From NCBI GenBank assembly GCA_947476405.1, contig CANJQG010000021.1:1-33557 (forward strand): DNA of 33,557 nucleotides. The letters run 5' to 3'. A model generated the notes under the pieces. That model was given only the letters and a program-made list of their open reading frames with translations. It did no database searches and was not told where the DNA came from. Position numbers and translations under genes: made by a program. Of this stretch, positions 1 to 7,863 are shown piece after piece (the first letter of the stretch is position 1; each line of letters opens with the position of its first letter). The stretch is from Thiotrichales bacterium. GTDB lineage: Bacteria > Pseudomonadota > Gammaproteobacteria > Francisellales > CACEW01.

Positions 1-21
1 ATGATTATAGCCTTTAGGCAT
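1..21 (-). CDS. Start of an IS30-like transposase, running off the left edge
   Basis: Only the first seven codons are visible, reading MPKGYNH on the minus strand and continuing outside the window. The preceding GAGGAGAG, about four to six bases before the ATG, is a strong ribosome binding site. A start of this kind, with YNHL following within the first ten residues, is common in IS30-family DDE transposases. Nothing of the catalytic domain can be seen, so the call is tentative. Confidence 0.4.
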
Positions 22-137
22 TTTCTCTCCTCGTGATTATTTGATAGTTCTCACCTGAGAGTATATTTCATCTGACCCTTTTTATCCTCCAATCATTCAT
101 CGAACGATCGCTTTTCAGCCTTTGTCGCACTTCATAC
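1..137 (-). mobile_element. End of an IS30-like insertion sequence (partial)
   Basis: This stretch reads as the upstream end of an insertion sequence lying mostly outside the window. On the minus strand it holds a purine-rich ribosome binding site (25-32) in front of a start codon at 21-19. The sequence at 121-137 (TTTGTCGCACTTCATAC on the plus strand) resembles the terminal repeats of IS30-family elements and directly abuts recognisable yidC coding sequence. The element boundary is therefore probably between about 121 and 146. The IS30 assignment rests on a seven-residue start and on memory of the terminal repeat, so the family is inference. That the sequence is foreign to yidC is clearer, because the upstream frame shows no YidC similarity. 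Confidence 0.5.
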
Positions 138-1499
138 TTGAATCGGCGAGATTATAAACAATCACTCGGATCAGATCAGCCATTTTTATTGCTGAATCAG
201 GATCGCAATGCCCTGTATTACATTATTGAAAGTGGCCTTGTTACAGGTGATAACAGCCTTCCTGCTCATATGACTTTCATCAGTTCAGCCACTTCATATA
301 GTTTGGGGGATCAGCGCCAATTGACTGTCAACTTAACCTGGAGCAATAATCAGGGGTTGAACTTAACCAAGTCCTATACTTTTTTCCCGAATGTTTATAC
401 GGTCAACGTGGCGTATACCATCCACAACTCCGGAAAGTCTACTTGGAATGGCCGTTTTTATGGTGAGCTGACTCGCAATGCTCCTGCTACCGCATCTAGT
501 TTTTTAAATAGCCATGCCAATTACACAGGTGCAGCCATTTCCTATCCAGGCGACCATTATCAAAAGATAAAATTTGCAGATATGGATGAGAGCAATCTTT
601 CCCAAGCCGTTTCATCAGGTTGGGTTGCCATGTTACAGCATTATTTTATTACAGCGATTATTCCAGCTCCAGATACTGCAATTACTCAGTTTAGTGCAGT
701 GAACCAAGGTTTATACAGCATTGGTTTGGCTAATCCTACCGTCAGTGTTAATCCAGGTAAGACTGTCACAACGGGTGCCGGTATTTATCTGGGGCCAGCG
801 ATTGCAAGCCAGCTTGGTGTCGTTGCACCCTATCTTTCCAAAACGATTGATTACGGCTGGCTGTGGTTTATTTCAGGGCCAATTTTTGCCGTGATGCAGT
901 GGATTCATTCCTATGTCAGCAATTGGGGCGTGGCCATTATTTTGATTACCTGTTTGATTAAATTGATTTTCTACCCGCTATCTGCAAAAAGCTATCTCTC
1001 AATGGCCAAAATGCGAGAGTTGCAACCGAAGATCAAGATGCTGCGTGAGGAAATAGGTGATGATCGTCAAAAACTGGGTACAGCAACAATGGCGCTTTAT
1101 CGAAAAGAGAAAGTGAATCCATTGGGTGGCTGCCTGCCTATTCTGGTGCAGATTCCTGTATTTATTTCCTTGTACTGGGTGTTAATGGAAAGCGTTGAGC
1201 TACGTCAGGCGCCTTTTATTTTTTGGATTCATGATCTTTCAGCATCTGATCCATTTTTTATTCTACCGATTTTAATGGGATTGGCTATGTTTGTGCAGCA
1301 GCGATTAAATCCCGTGCCTCCAGATCCCATGCAGGCTAAAATAATGATGTTCTTGCCACTGATCTTTACGGTCATGTTTTTGGGCTTTCCATCAGGGTTA
1401 GTGCTGTACTGGTTGGTCAATCAGTGTTTGAGCGTCATACAGCAATGGTGGGTGATGAGTCGGTATCACAAAAAAATGACCAAGAGGCCCCATCATTAG
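138..1499 (+). pseudogene. yidC: Membrane protein insertase YidC, 5' end missing
   Basis: YidC inserts and folds inner-membrane proteins, alone or with SecYEG. About 453 codons remain of the usual ~540-560. Visible parts are most of the periplasmic beta-sandwich domain (from the segment matching E. coli residues near 85), the GWVAMLQHYF and DYGWLWFISGP motifs, and the five C-terminal membrane segments. The groove charge is present as K275, a lysine as in Pseudomonas where E. coli has arginine, and the FPSGLVLYW signature is intact. TM1 and the first part of the periplasmic domain are absent. Upstream codons show no YidC similarity and look like the end of an insertion sequence. The only in-frame start is TTG at 138, with no ribosome binding site. 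I call it a disrupted gene. YidC is normally essential, so a second intact copy or an assembly junction should be considered. Confidence 0.8.
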
Positions 1500-1505
1500 G
1501 AGTGG

Positions 1506-2546
1506 TCAATATTCGATATTTGCCTGATCTAAAACAGAAAATATATCGGGATAGCTACTGGTATTGCTAAAATAGATGATCCAAATATTGTCATTTTTAT
1601 GATGTAGATTGGCGAATACTGATGTTGATCCAGGCATCCCGCCATTATGACCCGTCACTTTATATCTTTTGCCATTCTTATGCGCCTGACCATGCATAAG
1701 GCCAAAACCATATTTAAGATGAGGCGCCATCATGACATCCTTCCCATCATCATATTTGCCAGTGGAGAGGAGCCGCTTCATTGTTTTCTTTTTGCTGAAA
1801 ATTTGCGCCTGATTAAAAGCATGAATCCATTTTTCCATATCATTGATGGACATGAAAATGCCTCCTTCGCCAGTGGGAGTGGCTGCTTTCATCCAGTTGG
1901 TTGGCGTGTAGAGTGGCCATTGATTATAGGCCTCAGTGTAATGGCTATGTTGATCGATTTCCGTCATTACAAAAGCAGTGTTCATATCGAGTGGGTCAAA
2001 GATGCGCTTTTGAATCACCTTGGCATAAGACTCCCCAGTAATGTTCTCAATAATTTTAGAGAGCAGTGCATAGCCTGAATTGGAGTAAGCGTAGGCCTTG
2101 CTATGGGGCTGTGGTTTGGATTTGAGAATGGATTCAAATATGGCGCTTTGCGTGAGCTGTTTTCTCTCTTTAATCATTTGATCAAAATCAACAATGCTGG
2201 GGTCTGGCAGGTATTCAGGAATGCCTGAGATATGAAAAAGTAAATGTTGAATGGTGATGCCTTTAAATTTCAAAGGTAATTTTGGAATGTGCATGGAAAT
2301 ACGGTCCGCTATGGATAATCTCCCCTCTTCCTCCAACATCAAAATAAGCACAGCAGTAAAAAGTTTAGTCGTGGAGCAAATTGAGAAAGGTGTCTCCAAA
2401 GTCGCTTTGGCGATGCACTGATTTTTTCCTAAAACAGCACAACCCTGTACGCCTTTAAATACAGTCTGATTGTTTTTGATGATGAGTGTGGCAAAAGCAG
2501 GGGTGCTCTCATTTACATGAGGGCTTAATTGGCTGTTTTGTTTCAT
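1506..2546 (-). CDS. Serine hydrolase, beta-lactamase/PBP4-like fold, no signal peptide
   Basis: This 346-residue protein belongs to the beta-lactamase-like serine hydrolase superfamily (class C beta-lactamases, DD-peptidases, esterases). All three active-site elements are visible: S58-T-T-K61, the tyrosine motif Y154-S-N156, and an HNGG triad replacing KTG near residue 298. The start is fixed by the ATG at 2546, about 32 bases from a good minus-strand promoter. The N-terminus is hydrophilic and lacks a signal peptide, unlike the two related proteins nearby, so a cytoplasmic esterase or peptidase role is as likely as a wall enzyme. The gene is convergent with the yidC remnant (6-bp gap) and divergent from the YciI-like gene. 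The substrate cannot be told from sequence. Confidence 0.8.
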   Translation of the reverse strand: MKQNSQLSPHVNESTPAFATLIIKNNQTVFKGVQGCAVLGKNQCIAKATLETPFSICSTTKLFTAVLILMLEEEGRLSIADRISMHIPKLPLKFKGITIQHLLFHISGIPEYLPDPSIVDFDQMIKERKQLTQSAIFESILKSKPQPHSKAYAYSNSGYALLSKIIENITGESYAKVIQKRIFDPLDMNTAFVMTEIDQHSHYTEAYNQWPLYTPTNWMKAATPTGEGGIFMSINDMEKWIHAFNQAQIFSKKKTMKRLLSTGKYDDGKDVMMAPHLKYGFGLMHGQAHKNGKRYKVTGHNGGMPGSTSVFANLHHKNDNIWIIYFSNTSSYPDIFSVLDQANIEY

Positions 2547-2572
2547 GAATAGTTCCGTTGTGTGCTGTGGAG

Positions 2573-2600
2573 TTTACATTCTAACCTAATTTGCTATACT
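2573..2600 (+). promoter_or_regulatory. Sigma-70-type promoter for the YciI-cupin pair
   Basis: TTTACA (2573-2578) and TATACT (2595-2600) are separated by 16 bases. Transcription would begin near 2607, which makes the ATG at 2608 nearly leaderless and favours the ATG at 2629 as the true start. Confidence 0.5.
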
Positions 2601-2606
2601 GTGCAA
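2578..2606 (-). promoter_or_regulatory. Sigma-70-type promoter for the 1506-2546 serine hydrolase
   Basis: On the minus strand TTGCAC (2606-2601) is followed after 17 bases by TAGAAT (2583-2578), about 30 bases upstream of the start codon. It overlaps the oppositely directed promoter at 2573-2600, so the two divergent genes share one short control region and may interfere with each other. Confidence 0.55.
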
Positions 2607-2628
2607 AATGTTTTCAAATGGAGCATGC

Positions 2629-2916
2629 ATGTTTATCATTATCTTGACCTATAAAAAGCCACTTTCCGATGTGAATGCACATATTCCGGCTCATCGCGTT
2701 TTCTTGGATGAAGGTTATAAAAACAACGTCTTTATTGCCTCAGGTCCAAAAGTGCCACGGACGGGCGGAGTGATTATTTCACATTTGCAAAATAGAGCGG
2801 ATGTAGAGGCGTTGATTAAGCAGGATCCCTTTTATCAGCATGAGGTCGCAGATTATGAGATTATTGAGTTTGGCCCCAATAAATGCCATCCTGATTTTGA
2901 GGGGTTTGTTTCTTGA
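2629..2916 (+). CDS. YciI-like protein
   Basis: A 95-residue alpha/beta protein of the YciI-like (dimeric ferredoxin-fold) family. The N-terminus (MFIIILTYKKPL), the central ASGPKVPRTGG segment and the DPFYQHEVADYEIIEF ending are characteristic. YciI proteins carry a His-Asp pair thought to be catalytic in some members; the His is in the HIPAHR segment and the Asp in the DPFY segment. No reaction is established for most of the family. I chose the ATG at 2629 because GGAG lies about five bases upstream and the family's conserved sequence begins there. An ATG at 2608 would add seven unmatched residues. The cupin gene follows after 28 bases, suggesting a two-gene unit. Confidence 0.8.
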   Translation: MFIIILTYKKPLSDVNAHIPAHRVFLDEGYKNNVFIASGPKVPRTGGVIISHLQNRADVEALIKQDPFYQHEVADYEIIEFGPNKCHPDFEGFVS

Positions 2917-2944
2917 TTGTGTTTAATTGAAGAAGGAGAGTAGC

Positions 2945-3427
2945 ATGACATTTAAAATCGCATCGTCAGATGAAATTAATTGGGAAACACGCGAGCAGGG
3001 TGATTTTCTGGTGTATTTTAAACGCCTGGCGCAGAATACGTCTTCCAAACAGTTGGGAACAAGTCTATACCGATTGCCTCCAGGCAGTAAGCCATTTCCC
3101 TACCATTTCCATCATACTAATGAAGAGGCTATGTATATTCTCGAAGGCAAAGGTAAAGTGCGTATTGGGGGCAAAATTTATGAGATCAAAGCAGGAGATT
3201 ATCTGGGTTTGCCCGTAGGGCCTGATTATGCGCATCAGACGATTAATGATAGCGAGGCAGATTTGGTTTATCTGTGCATGTCGACGATGACTGCGCCTGA
3301 GGTGGCGGAATATCCTGATTCTAATAAATTAGGTGTGATTACCGGCACCGCGCCCGGACATCCCCACGCGGTGCGTGCGTACTACCCAAAAGAAGCGGAT
3401 GTGGATTATTACTTTCGCGAAGAGTGA
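2945..3427 (+). CDS. Single-domain cupin, probable metal-binding
   Basis: A 160-residue cupin. The first cupin motif is complete: H54-x-H56 followed by E61 and G68. The second motif (G..P.G....H...N) follows in the segment around GLPVGPDYAH. These residues normally hold a divalent metal, so the protein could be a small isomerase, dioxygenase or sugar-binding protein; the sequence does not decide. The start is the ATG at 2945, which has AGGAG seven bases upstream; a TTG at 2927 is in frame but lies before that site. It sits 28 bases after the YciI-like gene and is probably co-transcribed with it. Its 3' end overlaps by 19 bases the end of the convergent serine hydrolase gene. Confidence 0.8.
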   Translation: MTFKIASSDEINWETREQGDFLVYFKRLAQNTSSKQLGTSLYRLPPGSKPFPYHFHHTNEEAMYILEGKGKVRIGGKIYEIKAGDYLGLPVGPDYAHQTINDSEADLVYLCMSTMTAPEVAEYPDSNKLGVITGTAPGHPHAVRAYYPKEADVDYYFREE

Positions 3428-4674
3428 TCTAACAAAGCTGGAATGACTGTGCTAAAAAGTCCAGGAGCAGGTTTGCCAGTTGAGTAATCAAAAGGATCTA
3501 AAAAATCAGACTGTGAGGAATTAATCGCTGCCGCAACAACAAGATGGGATTGAAAGAAATAGAAAACAATTGCCGTATAGCCAGGCATTTGACCATTATG
3601 TGAAACAATATAACCATAAGGTGGAATAACGTTCGTTGCCACGCCAAACCCATAGTGGGCTTGATTATGTTTGCCGTTGGGAACCCCTCCGTGCAACATC
3701 ATCTGTAATTCTGCTGGAGGAAGAATACTGCCATTTTGAAACAGAGCGCGATACCATTTTGCCATGTTTTCGGTGGAGGCAATCAAACCTCCCGCACTGG
3801 GATCGGGGATGGTGTCGACATTATAAAGCTCATAGGCTTGTAGCTTACTGACGCCTGGTATTGTTACAACAGGAGAATCTTGAAATGCAACATGCAGTGG
3901 ATTGGGATCGTTGAGCCCCATATAACCCAGCGCCATATTACTGAATATATTGGGAGGGATAACGCCATTTTCAGGGTAGTAGATCCCTGTTAGGTTGGCT
4001 TGTGTAAATAATTGTTGAAAAATCTCGCCTAGACTATGGTGAGTTGTTGATTTTAATACGATACTTAACAGAAGATAATCCGTATTGGTGTAGCTGAATA
4101 CGCCTTTTGTTCCAGGTTTAAAATAAAAGGGATGCGGTAATGCAATCGCCAGTAACTCCTGATCTGTCCATACTTTTTTTGGGTCTTTCATAAAAGCCTG
4201 GGTGAAAATGGGTGTGTTGATCGCATCATGCACGCCGCTTGTATGGTCTAACAGTTCACGCAGTGTGATGGGGGCAGTTGCAGGATAAGTTTTGACAACA
4301 GAAGCAATCTCACCGCCATATTGTTTCGCAATGGTTTGTAGAGACTCATCTACATTGATTTTGCCTGCCGCAACTTCTTGTAAAATGGCGGCGCTGATAA
4401 AGGATTTAGTCACGCTGCCAATCATAAATTGGGTTTGGTTCTGCATGGGTGTTTTGGCGCTGATATTGCTAAATCCCGCTGTGATCGTTTGTAGCGGTTG
4501 ATTGTCAACGCCATAAGTCACGACCACTCCAGGAATATTTTGTTGATGAATCAATTGCTCGAGCATCGTCTGTAGCTCTGCATTTTCTGCTTGAGGCGTA
4601 TTCGCGCTTGCGATATTAAAACCCAGGGAAGTGCATAGCAAAAAAAGAGTGGTTGCAGTTTTTAGAATGCTCAT
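3409..4674 (-). CDS. Secreted serine hydrolase, beta-lactamase/DD-peptidase-like
   Basis: A 421-residue exported member of the beta-lactamase-like serine hydrolases. A signal peptide covers about the first 24 residues, with a hydrophobic core and probable cleavage after IASA. Catalytic elements are S87-V-T-K90, Y195-T-N197 and H359-N-G361. The closest families by motif style are R61-type D-alanyl-D-alanine carboxypeptidases and periplasmic esterases, not true AmpC enzymes. A weak AAGGAC ribosome site precedes the ATG at 4674. The gene is divergent from another exported paralogue starting at 4763, with 88 bases between them, and its last codons overlap the cupin gene on the other strand. Likely location is the periplasm, acting on peptidoglycan peptides or small esters/amides (inference). 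Confidence 0.85.
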   Translation of the reverse strand: MSILKTATTLFLLCTSLGFNIASANTPQAENAELQTMLEQLIHQQNIPGVVVTYGVDNQPLQTITAGFSNISAKTPMQNQTQFMIGSVTKSFISAAILQEVAAGKINVDESLQTIAKQYGGEIASVVKTYPATAPITLRELLDHTSGVHDAINTPIFTQAFMKDPKKVWTDQELLAIALPHPFYFKPGTKGVFSYTNTDYLLLSIVLKSTTHHSLGEIFQQLFTQANLTGIYYPENGVIPPNIFSNMALGYMGLNDPNPLHVAFQDSPVVTIPGVSKLQAYELYNVDTIPDPSAGGLIASTENMAKWYRALFQNGSILPPAELQMMLHGGVPNGKHNQAHYGFGVATNVIPPYGYIVSHNGQMPGYTAIVFYFFQSHLVVAAAINSSQSDFLDPFDYSTGKPAPGLFSTVIPALLDHSSRK

Positions 4675-4706
4675 AAATAAGCTGTCCTTCTATCTTTGTA
4701 AAAATA

Positions 4707-4735
4707 TTGTACATGATAACGCATTTTGCTAGAAT
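4707..4735 (+). promoter_or_regulatory. Sigma-70-type promoter for the 4763 serine hydrolase
   Basis: TTGTAC (4707-4712) and TAGAAT (4730-4735) are spaced by 17 bases. Transcription would start near 4742, and GGAG at 4753-4756 then serves the ATG at 4763. The -35 region overlaps a minus-strand TACAAT that may be the -10 of the divergent gene. Confidence 0.55.
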
Positions 4736-4762
4736 GGCAAAATCAAATAATTGGAGTAAATT

Positions 4763-6346
4763 ATGTCCTGCCCCCAGATGCTGAAGTTTATTGTAGGAGG
4801 ATTGATTGCATCCGTATTTGTGCCTTGCTTTGCAGTAAGCTCCGTACCACCTCAGATGCCCATGAGTGAACTTTTATCTCAACTGACAAGCTATGCCGAG
4901 CAAACTCAGGCAGACTGGCATGTCCCAGGAATGGCCATTGCAGTGGTACAAAATGGTAAAACTATTTATGCGCAGGGATTCGGTGAGCGTAATGCAGAAG
5001 GCGCACCCGTCACTCCCGATACCATTTTTGATATTGCTTCATTGACTAAATCATTTACAGCCACATTGTTGGCTATGCAGATTGATGAAGGAAAGTATAG
5101 TTGGGATACCAAGGTTCTGAAACTCTACCCTCAGTTCAAGCTCTATGATCCTGAAACAACACAGAAGTTTGAAGTCCAAGATTTGCTTGCGCACGATAGT
5201 GGATTGCCGGAGGATGCCACAGATGTTCTAGGAAGTTTTGGGTATAGCATAGATCATACTATCTATGCGCTGCGATTTATCAAGCCCGTTGCACCATTTA
5301 GATCAGAATTTGCATATGAAGATATTTTTCCGATGCTTGCCGGAGAAATTATTCAAAAAGAGGGCAGCGCAAGTTATGCCGCTATTTTGCATCAACGCCT
5401 GTTTTTTCCATTGCAAATGAACGATTCCTACGTGGACACTGAAGATAAATTGTATGAGTTAAGCAATGTTGCGCAAGCTTTTGCCTATGTTTCAGGTCAG
5501 CAGTATGTTTATCCAATGAATCCTTCCTATTTTGTTAAGCTTCGAGCGCTCCAGAAAGATCCTGGTGGCAGTGGGGGTATCCATTCGAGCGCTGCAGATC
5601 TGGCAAAGTGGCTTATTTTTAATATGAATAATGGTCTGGTAGACGGACATCAGATTGTGAGCGCAGCGAATATGAACTTCATCCATTCACCACATACACT
5701 TATTACCTCGTCCACGCCGGAGATGCAGCTGAATGGGGAAACCGAAAAAGCCTATGGGGAAGGTTGGTTTATTGACGCACAAGAATACAAGCCCTATACC
5801 GTCCTCTATCACGGGGGTGGGGGAACAGGGATGCATGCTTTGATGGCCTATATTCCACAAGAAAAAATTGGCATCGTTATTCTGACAAACACCTGGGGCA
5901 ATAAAGTGCCGGAGGCCATATATCAGAGATTCTTTGATCTCTATTTCAATAAGCAGCCTCTAAAAGATTGGAATAAAATTTATTTGCAATCTCAGGCAGT
6001 CGATAATACGGCCTCGCAGCCTGATCAATGTCTGGCAGTCAAAACAGCCGATTTAGATCAATATGTGGGAACTTACTATAATCCTATGTTCGGTAATTTG
6101 GTGATATCCAAAGAGGGGAATCATTTGTCTCTGAGTATTGGCCCCATCGGGATGAAATGGCGGTTAACCTATTGTCAAAATAACGTTCTGCAAGCTTACT
6201 GGCCTAATCCTTATGGGATGAATATCCCGATGCTTTCTAGTGGACAGGATTTAATTCACTTTGCTACCAGCCCGAATAAGAAAATCCAGACAATGACTAT
6301 ACCTTCTTTGAATGATAACGGCAGCGGGGTTTTTGTGAAAAAATAA
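4763..6346 (+). CDS. Exported serine hydrolase with C-terminal extension
   Basis: A 527-residue protein with a signal peptide (about residues 1-25, hydrophobic stretch ending near CFAVSS), a beta-lactamase-like hydrolase domain (about 35-395) and a C-terminal extension (about 415-527). The extension resembles the DUF3471-type beta-rich domain found in many such proteins. The nucleophile motif is S93-L-T-K96. The second motif reads Y185-E-D187 instead of the usual Y-x-N, and the third element is H350-G-G352. The Y-E-D variant keeps the tyrosine but may alter substrate handling. The start has GGAG seven bases upstream and its own promoter. It faces away from the neighbouring exported hydrolase and is followed by lepB on the same strand after 83 bases. 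Confidence 0.85.
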   Translation: MSCPQMLKFIVGGLIASVFVPCFAVSSVPPQMPMSELLSQLTSYAEQTQADWHVPGMAIAVVQNGKTIYAQGFGERNAEGAPVTPDTIFDIASLTKSFTATLLAMQIDEGKYSWDTKVLKLYPQFKLYDPETTQKFEVQDLLAHDSGLPEDATDVLGSFGYSIDHTIYALRFIKPVAPFRSEFAYEDIFPMLAGEIIQKEGSASYAAILHQRLFFPLQMNDSYVDTEDKLYELSNVAQAFAYVSGQQYVYPMNPSYFVKLRALQKDPGGSGGIHSSAADLAKWLIFNMNNGLVDGHQIVSAANMNFIHSPHTLITSSTPEMQLNGETEKAYGEGWFIDAQEYKPYTVLYHGGGGTGMHALMAYIPQEKIGIVILTNTWGNKVPEAIYQRFFDLYFNKQPLKDWNKIYLQSQAVDNTASQPDQCLAVKTADLDQYVGTYYNPMFGNLVISKEGNHLSLSIGPIGMKWRLTYCQNNVLQAYWPNPYGMNIPMLSSGQDLIHFATSPNKKIQTMTIPSLNDNGSGVFVKK

Positions 6347-6367
6347 TCATATTTCGATGAGTGTGGT

Positions 6368-6396
6368 TTGCAATTTCAGATCAAACCTGATTCAAT
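6368..6396 (+). promoter_or_regulatory. Possible promoter for lepB-GST
   Basis: TTGCAA (6368-6373) and TTCAAT (6391-6396) are separated by 17 bases, in the 83-base gap before lepB. The -10 element is weak, so readthrough from the upstream hydrolase gene could also supply transcription. Confidence 0.35.
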
Positions 6397-6429
6397 AAGC
6401 GCTTAATTTAGAGTCATGGAGAGGTTGCT

Positions 6430-7185
6430 GTGGTAGGCATTTATTTTGAGTGGGGGCTGTTTGTTTTACTGATTGCCTCTCTGATTATTCGTTTTGGCTT
6501 TAAAAAGAAACCAGATGCCCCGATTTTGGTGAGATATGCGCATGAGCTTTGGGCTGTTTTTCTTGTTGTCTTTGTGATTCGCGCCTTTATTTTTCAGCCC
6601 TTTATTGTGCCAAGTGGCTCGATGTTGCCCACGATTCAGCTGGGGGATTTTGTGTTTGTTAATCAGCTCTCTTACGGTGTGCATTTGCCCTTTACAGGTA
6701 CTGTTTTACTCAAAACAGGTGAGCCCAAAACGGGGGGTATTGTTGTTTTTAAAGACCCAGTCAATCCGCAGATTGATTTGATTAAAACCGTGATTGGTGT
6801 ACCTGGGGATACTATTTCCTATGTTAATAAGCAATTATCAATCAATGGGAAAGCAGTGCCTACACAGTTTATTCAAGCGACAACGGAGCCAGTCAATATC
6901 AATCTTGGATCAACTGCAGTGCAGGAATATACCAATGATTTGGGCGGTCACATTCATCATGTTTATACCTCGCCAAGCAGGCCAATTCAAGATTTCACCG
7001 ATTTGATTGTGCCTCCAGGACATTATTTCTGCATGGGGGATAATCGAGATAATAGCGATGATAGCCGTTCCTGGGGCTTTGCTTCTGAAAAGGATTTAAT
7101 TGGCAAAGCAGAATTCATTTTTCTGAGTTATGATTCGGCTACGCATGCAGTGCGTTGGAATCGCATTGGGATGAGGTTGCCATAA
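6430..7185 (+). CDS. lepB: Signal peptidase I
   Basis: Signal peptidase I removes signal peptides from exported proteins at the periplasmic face of the inner membrane, using a Ser-Lys dyad. This 251-residue protein has two N-terminal membrane segments (about 5-22 and 39-56), box B with the nucleophile S64 in PSGSMLPT, box D with the general base K119 in DLIKTVIGVPGD, and box E GDNRDNSDDSR near the C-terminus. It is shorter than E. coli LepB (324) but typical of many gammaproteobacteria. Translation starts at GTG 6430, preceded by GGAG (6418-6421). The next gene starts inside its stop codon. lepB usually neighbours lepA and rnc; neither is here, so the locus is rearranged relative to that arrangement. 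Confidence 0.93.
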   Translation: MVGIYFEWGLFVLLIASLIIRFGFKKKPDAPILVRYAHELWAVFLVVFVIRAFIFQPFIVPSGSMLPTIQLGDFVFVNQLSYGVHLPFTGTVLLKTGEPKTGGIVVFKDPVNPQIDLIKTVIGVPGDTISYVNKQLSINGKAVPTQFIQATTEPVNINLGSTAVQEYTNDLGGHIHHVYTSPSRPIQDFTDLIVPPGHYFCMGDNRDNSDDSRSWGFASEKDLIGKAEFIFLSYDSATHAVRWNRIGMRLP

Positions 7186-7838
7186 TGATCACATTATATG
7201 GGTTCGCAGTCAGTAATTATTACAACAGAGTGAAGCTGGCATTGATGGAAAAGGGTATTCCCTTTGCCGAAGAATTAATTTATACCGCCAAAGATGCCAT
7301 GAAGCACGGTTCGCCAATTGGCAAAATCCCCTTTATTAAAACAGAAGAAGGCCAGATTCTGTCAGAGTCCGCGGTGATTTTAGAATATTTGGAAGATCGC
7401 TATCCAGAGAAGCCACTGTTGCCCACAGACCCTTATGCGGCGGCCAAAGTGCAAGAACTTGCGACTTTCATAGATTTGTATTTAGAGTTACCTGCTCGGG
7501 AGCTTTACATGGAGGCATTTTTTGGCGGTAAGCTGAGTGATGAAGTCAAGGCAACGGCGGAGGCGCGACTCAAACGAGGAATTGCTGGTTTTGCTAAAAT
7601 CGCCTCTTTTTCTCCCTATGTCGCAGGTGAGAATTTTACTTTGGCTGATTGCGCTGCCATTGTGCATCTGCCTTTGGTTAGCCTGGCCACAATGCGTATT
7701 TATGGCAAAGATTTTTTAGCTGATACACCTGCACGAGTTTATGTCAAAACCATGAATCAAATGCCCTCAATGCAAAAGATCAACGCAGACCGTAAAGCCA
7801 ATCAAGACTTCATGTTAAGTGTACGTGGCGTGAAGTAA
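7185..7838 (+). CDS. Glutathione S-transferase family protein
   Basis: A 217-residue cytosolic GST-like protein. The N-terminal thioredoxin-fold domain (1-78) has S10-N-Y-Y at the usual catalytic position, the cis-proline P49 in GKIPF, and the glutathione-binding E61-S62. The C-terminal helical domain (about 88-210) carries the N-capping region FTLADCAAI. It most resembles bacterial maleylacetoacetate isomerase or beta-like GSTs; the substrate is unknown. I chose the ATG at 7185 because the family sequence begins there and it overlaps the lepB stop codon (TAATG), a sign of translational coupling. A start at 7155 would add residues encoded within lepB. Confidence 0.85.
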   Translation: MITLYGFAVSNYYNRVKLALMEKGIPFAEELIYTAKDAMKHGSPIGKIPFIKTEEGQILSESAVILEYLEDRYPEKPLLPTDPYAAAKVQELATFIDLYLELPARELYMEAFFGGKLSDEVKATAEARLKRGIAGFAKIASFSPYVAGENFTLADCAAIVHLPLVSLATMRIYGKDFLADTPARVYVKTMNQMPSMQKINADRKANQDFMLSVRGVK

Positions 7839-7863
7839 TTTTATGGCTTTTAAACTCATCTCT

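Noticed and set aside
3409..6346. AmpC-type beta-lactamase resistance genes
   Set aside because: The third motif is HNG or HGG rather than KTG and the overall sequences fit DD-peptidase/esterase relatives, so resistance cannot be claimed.
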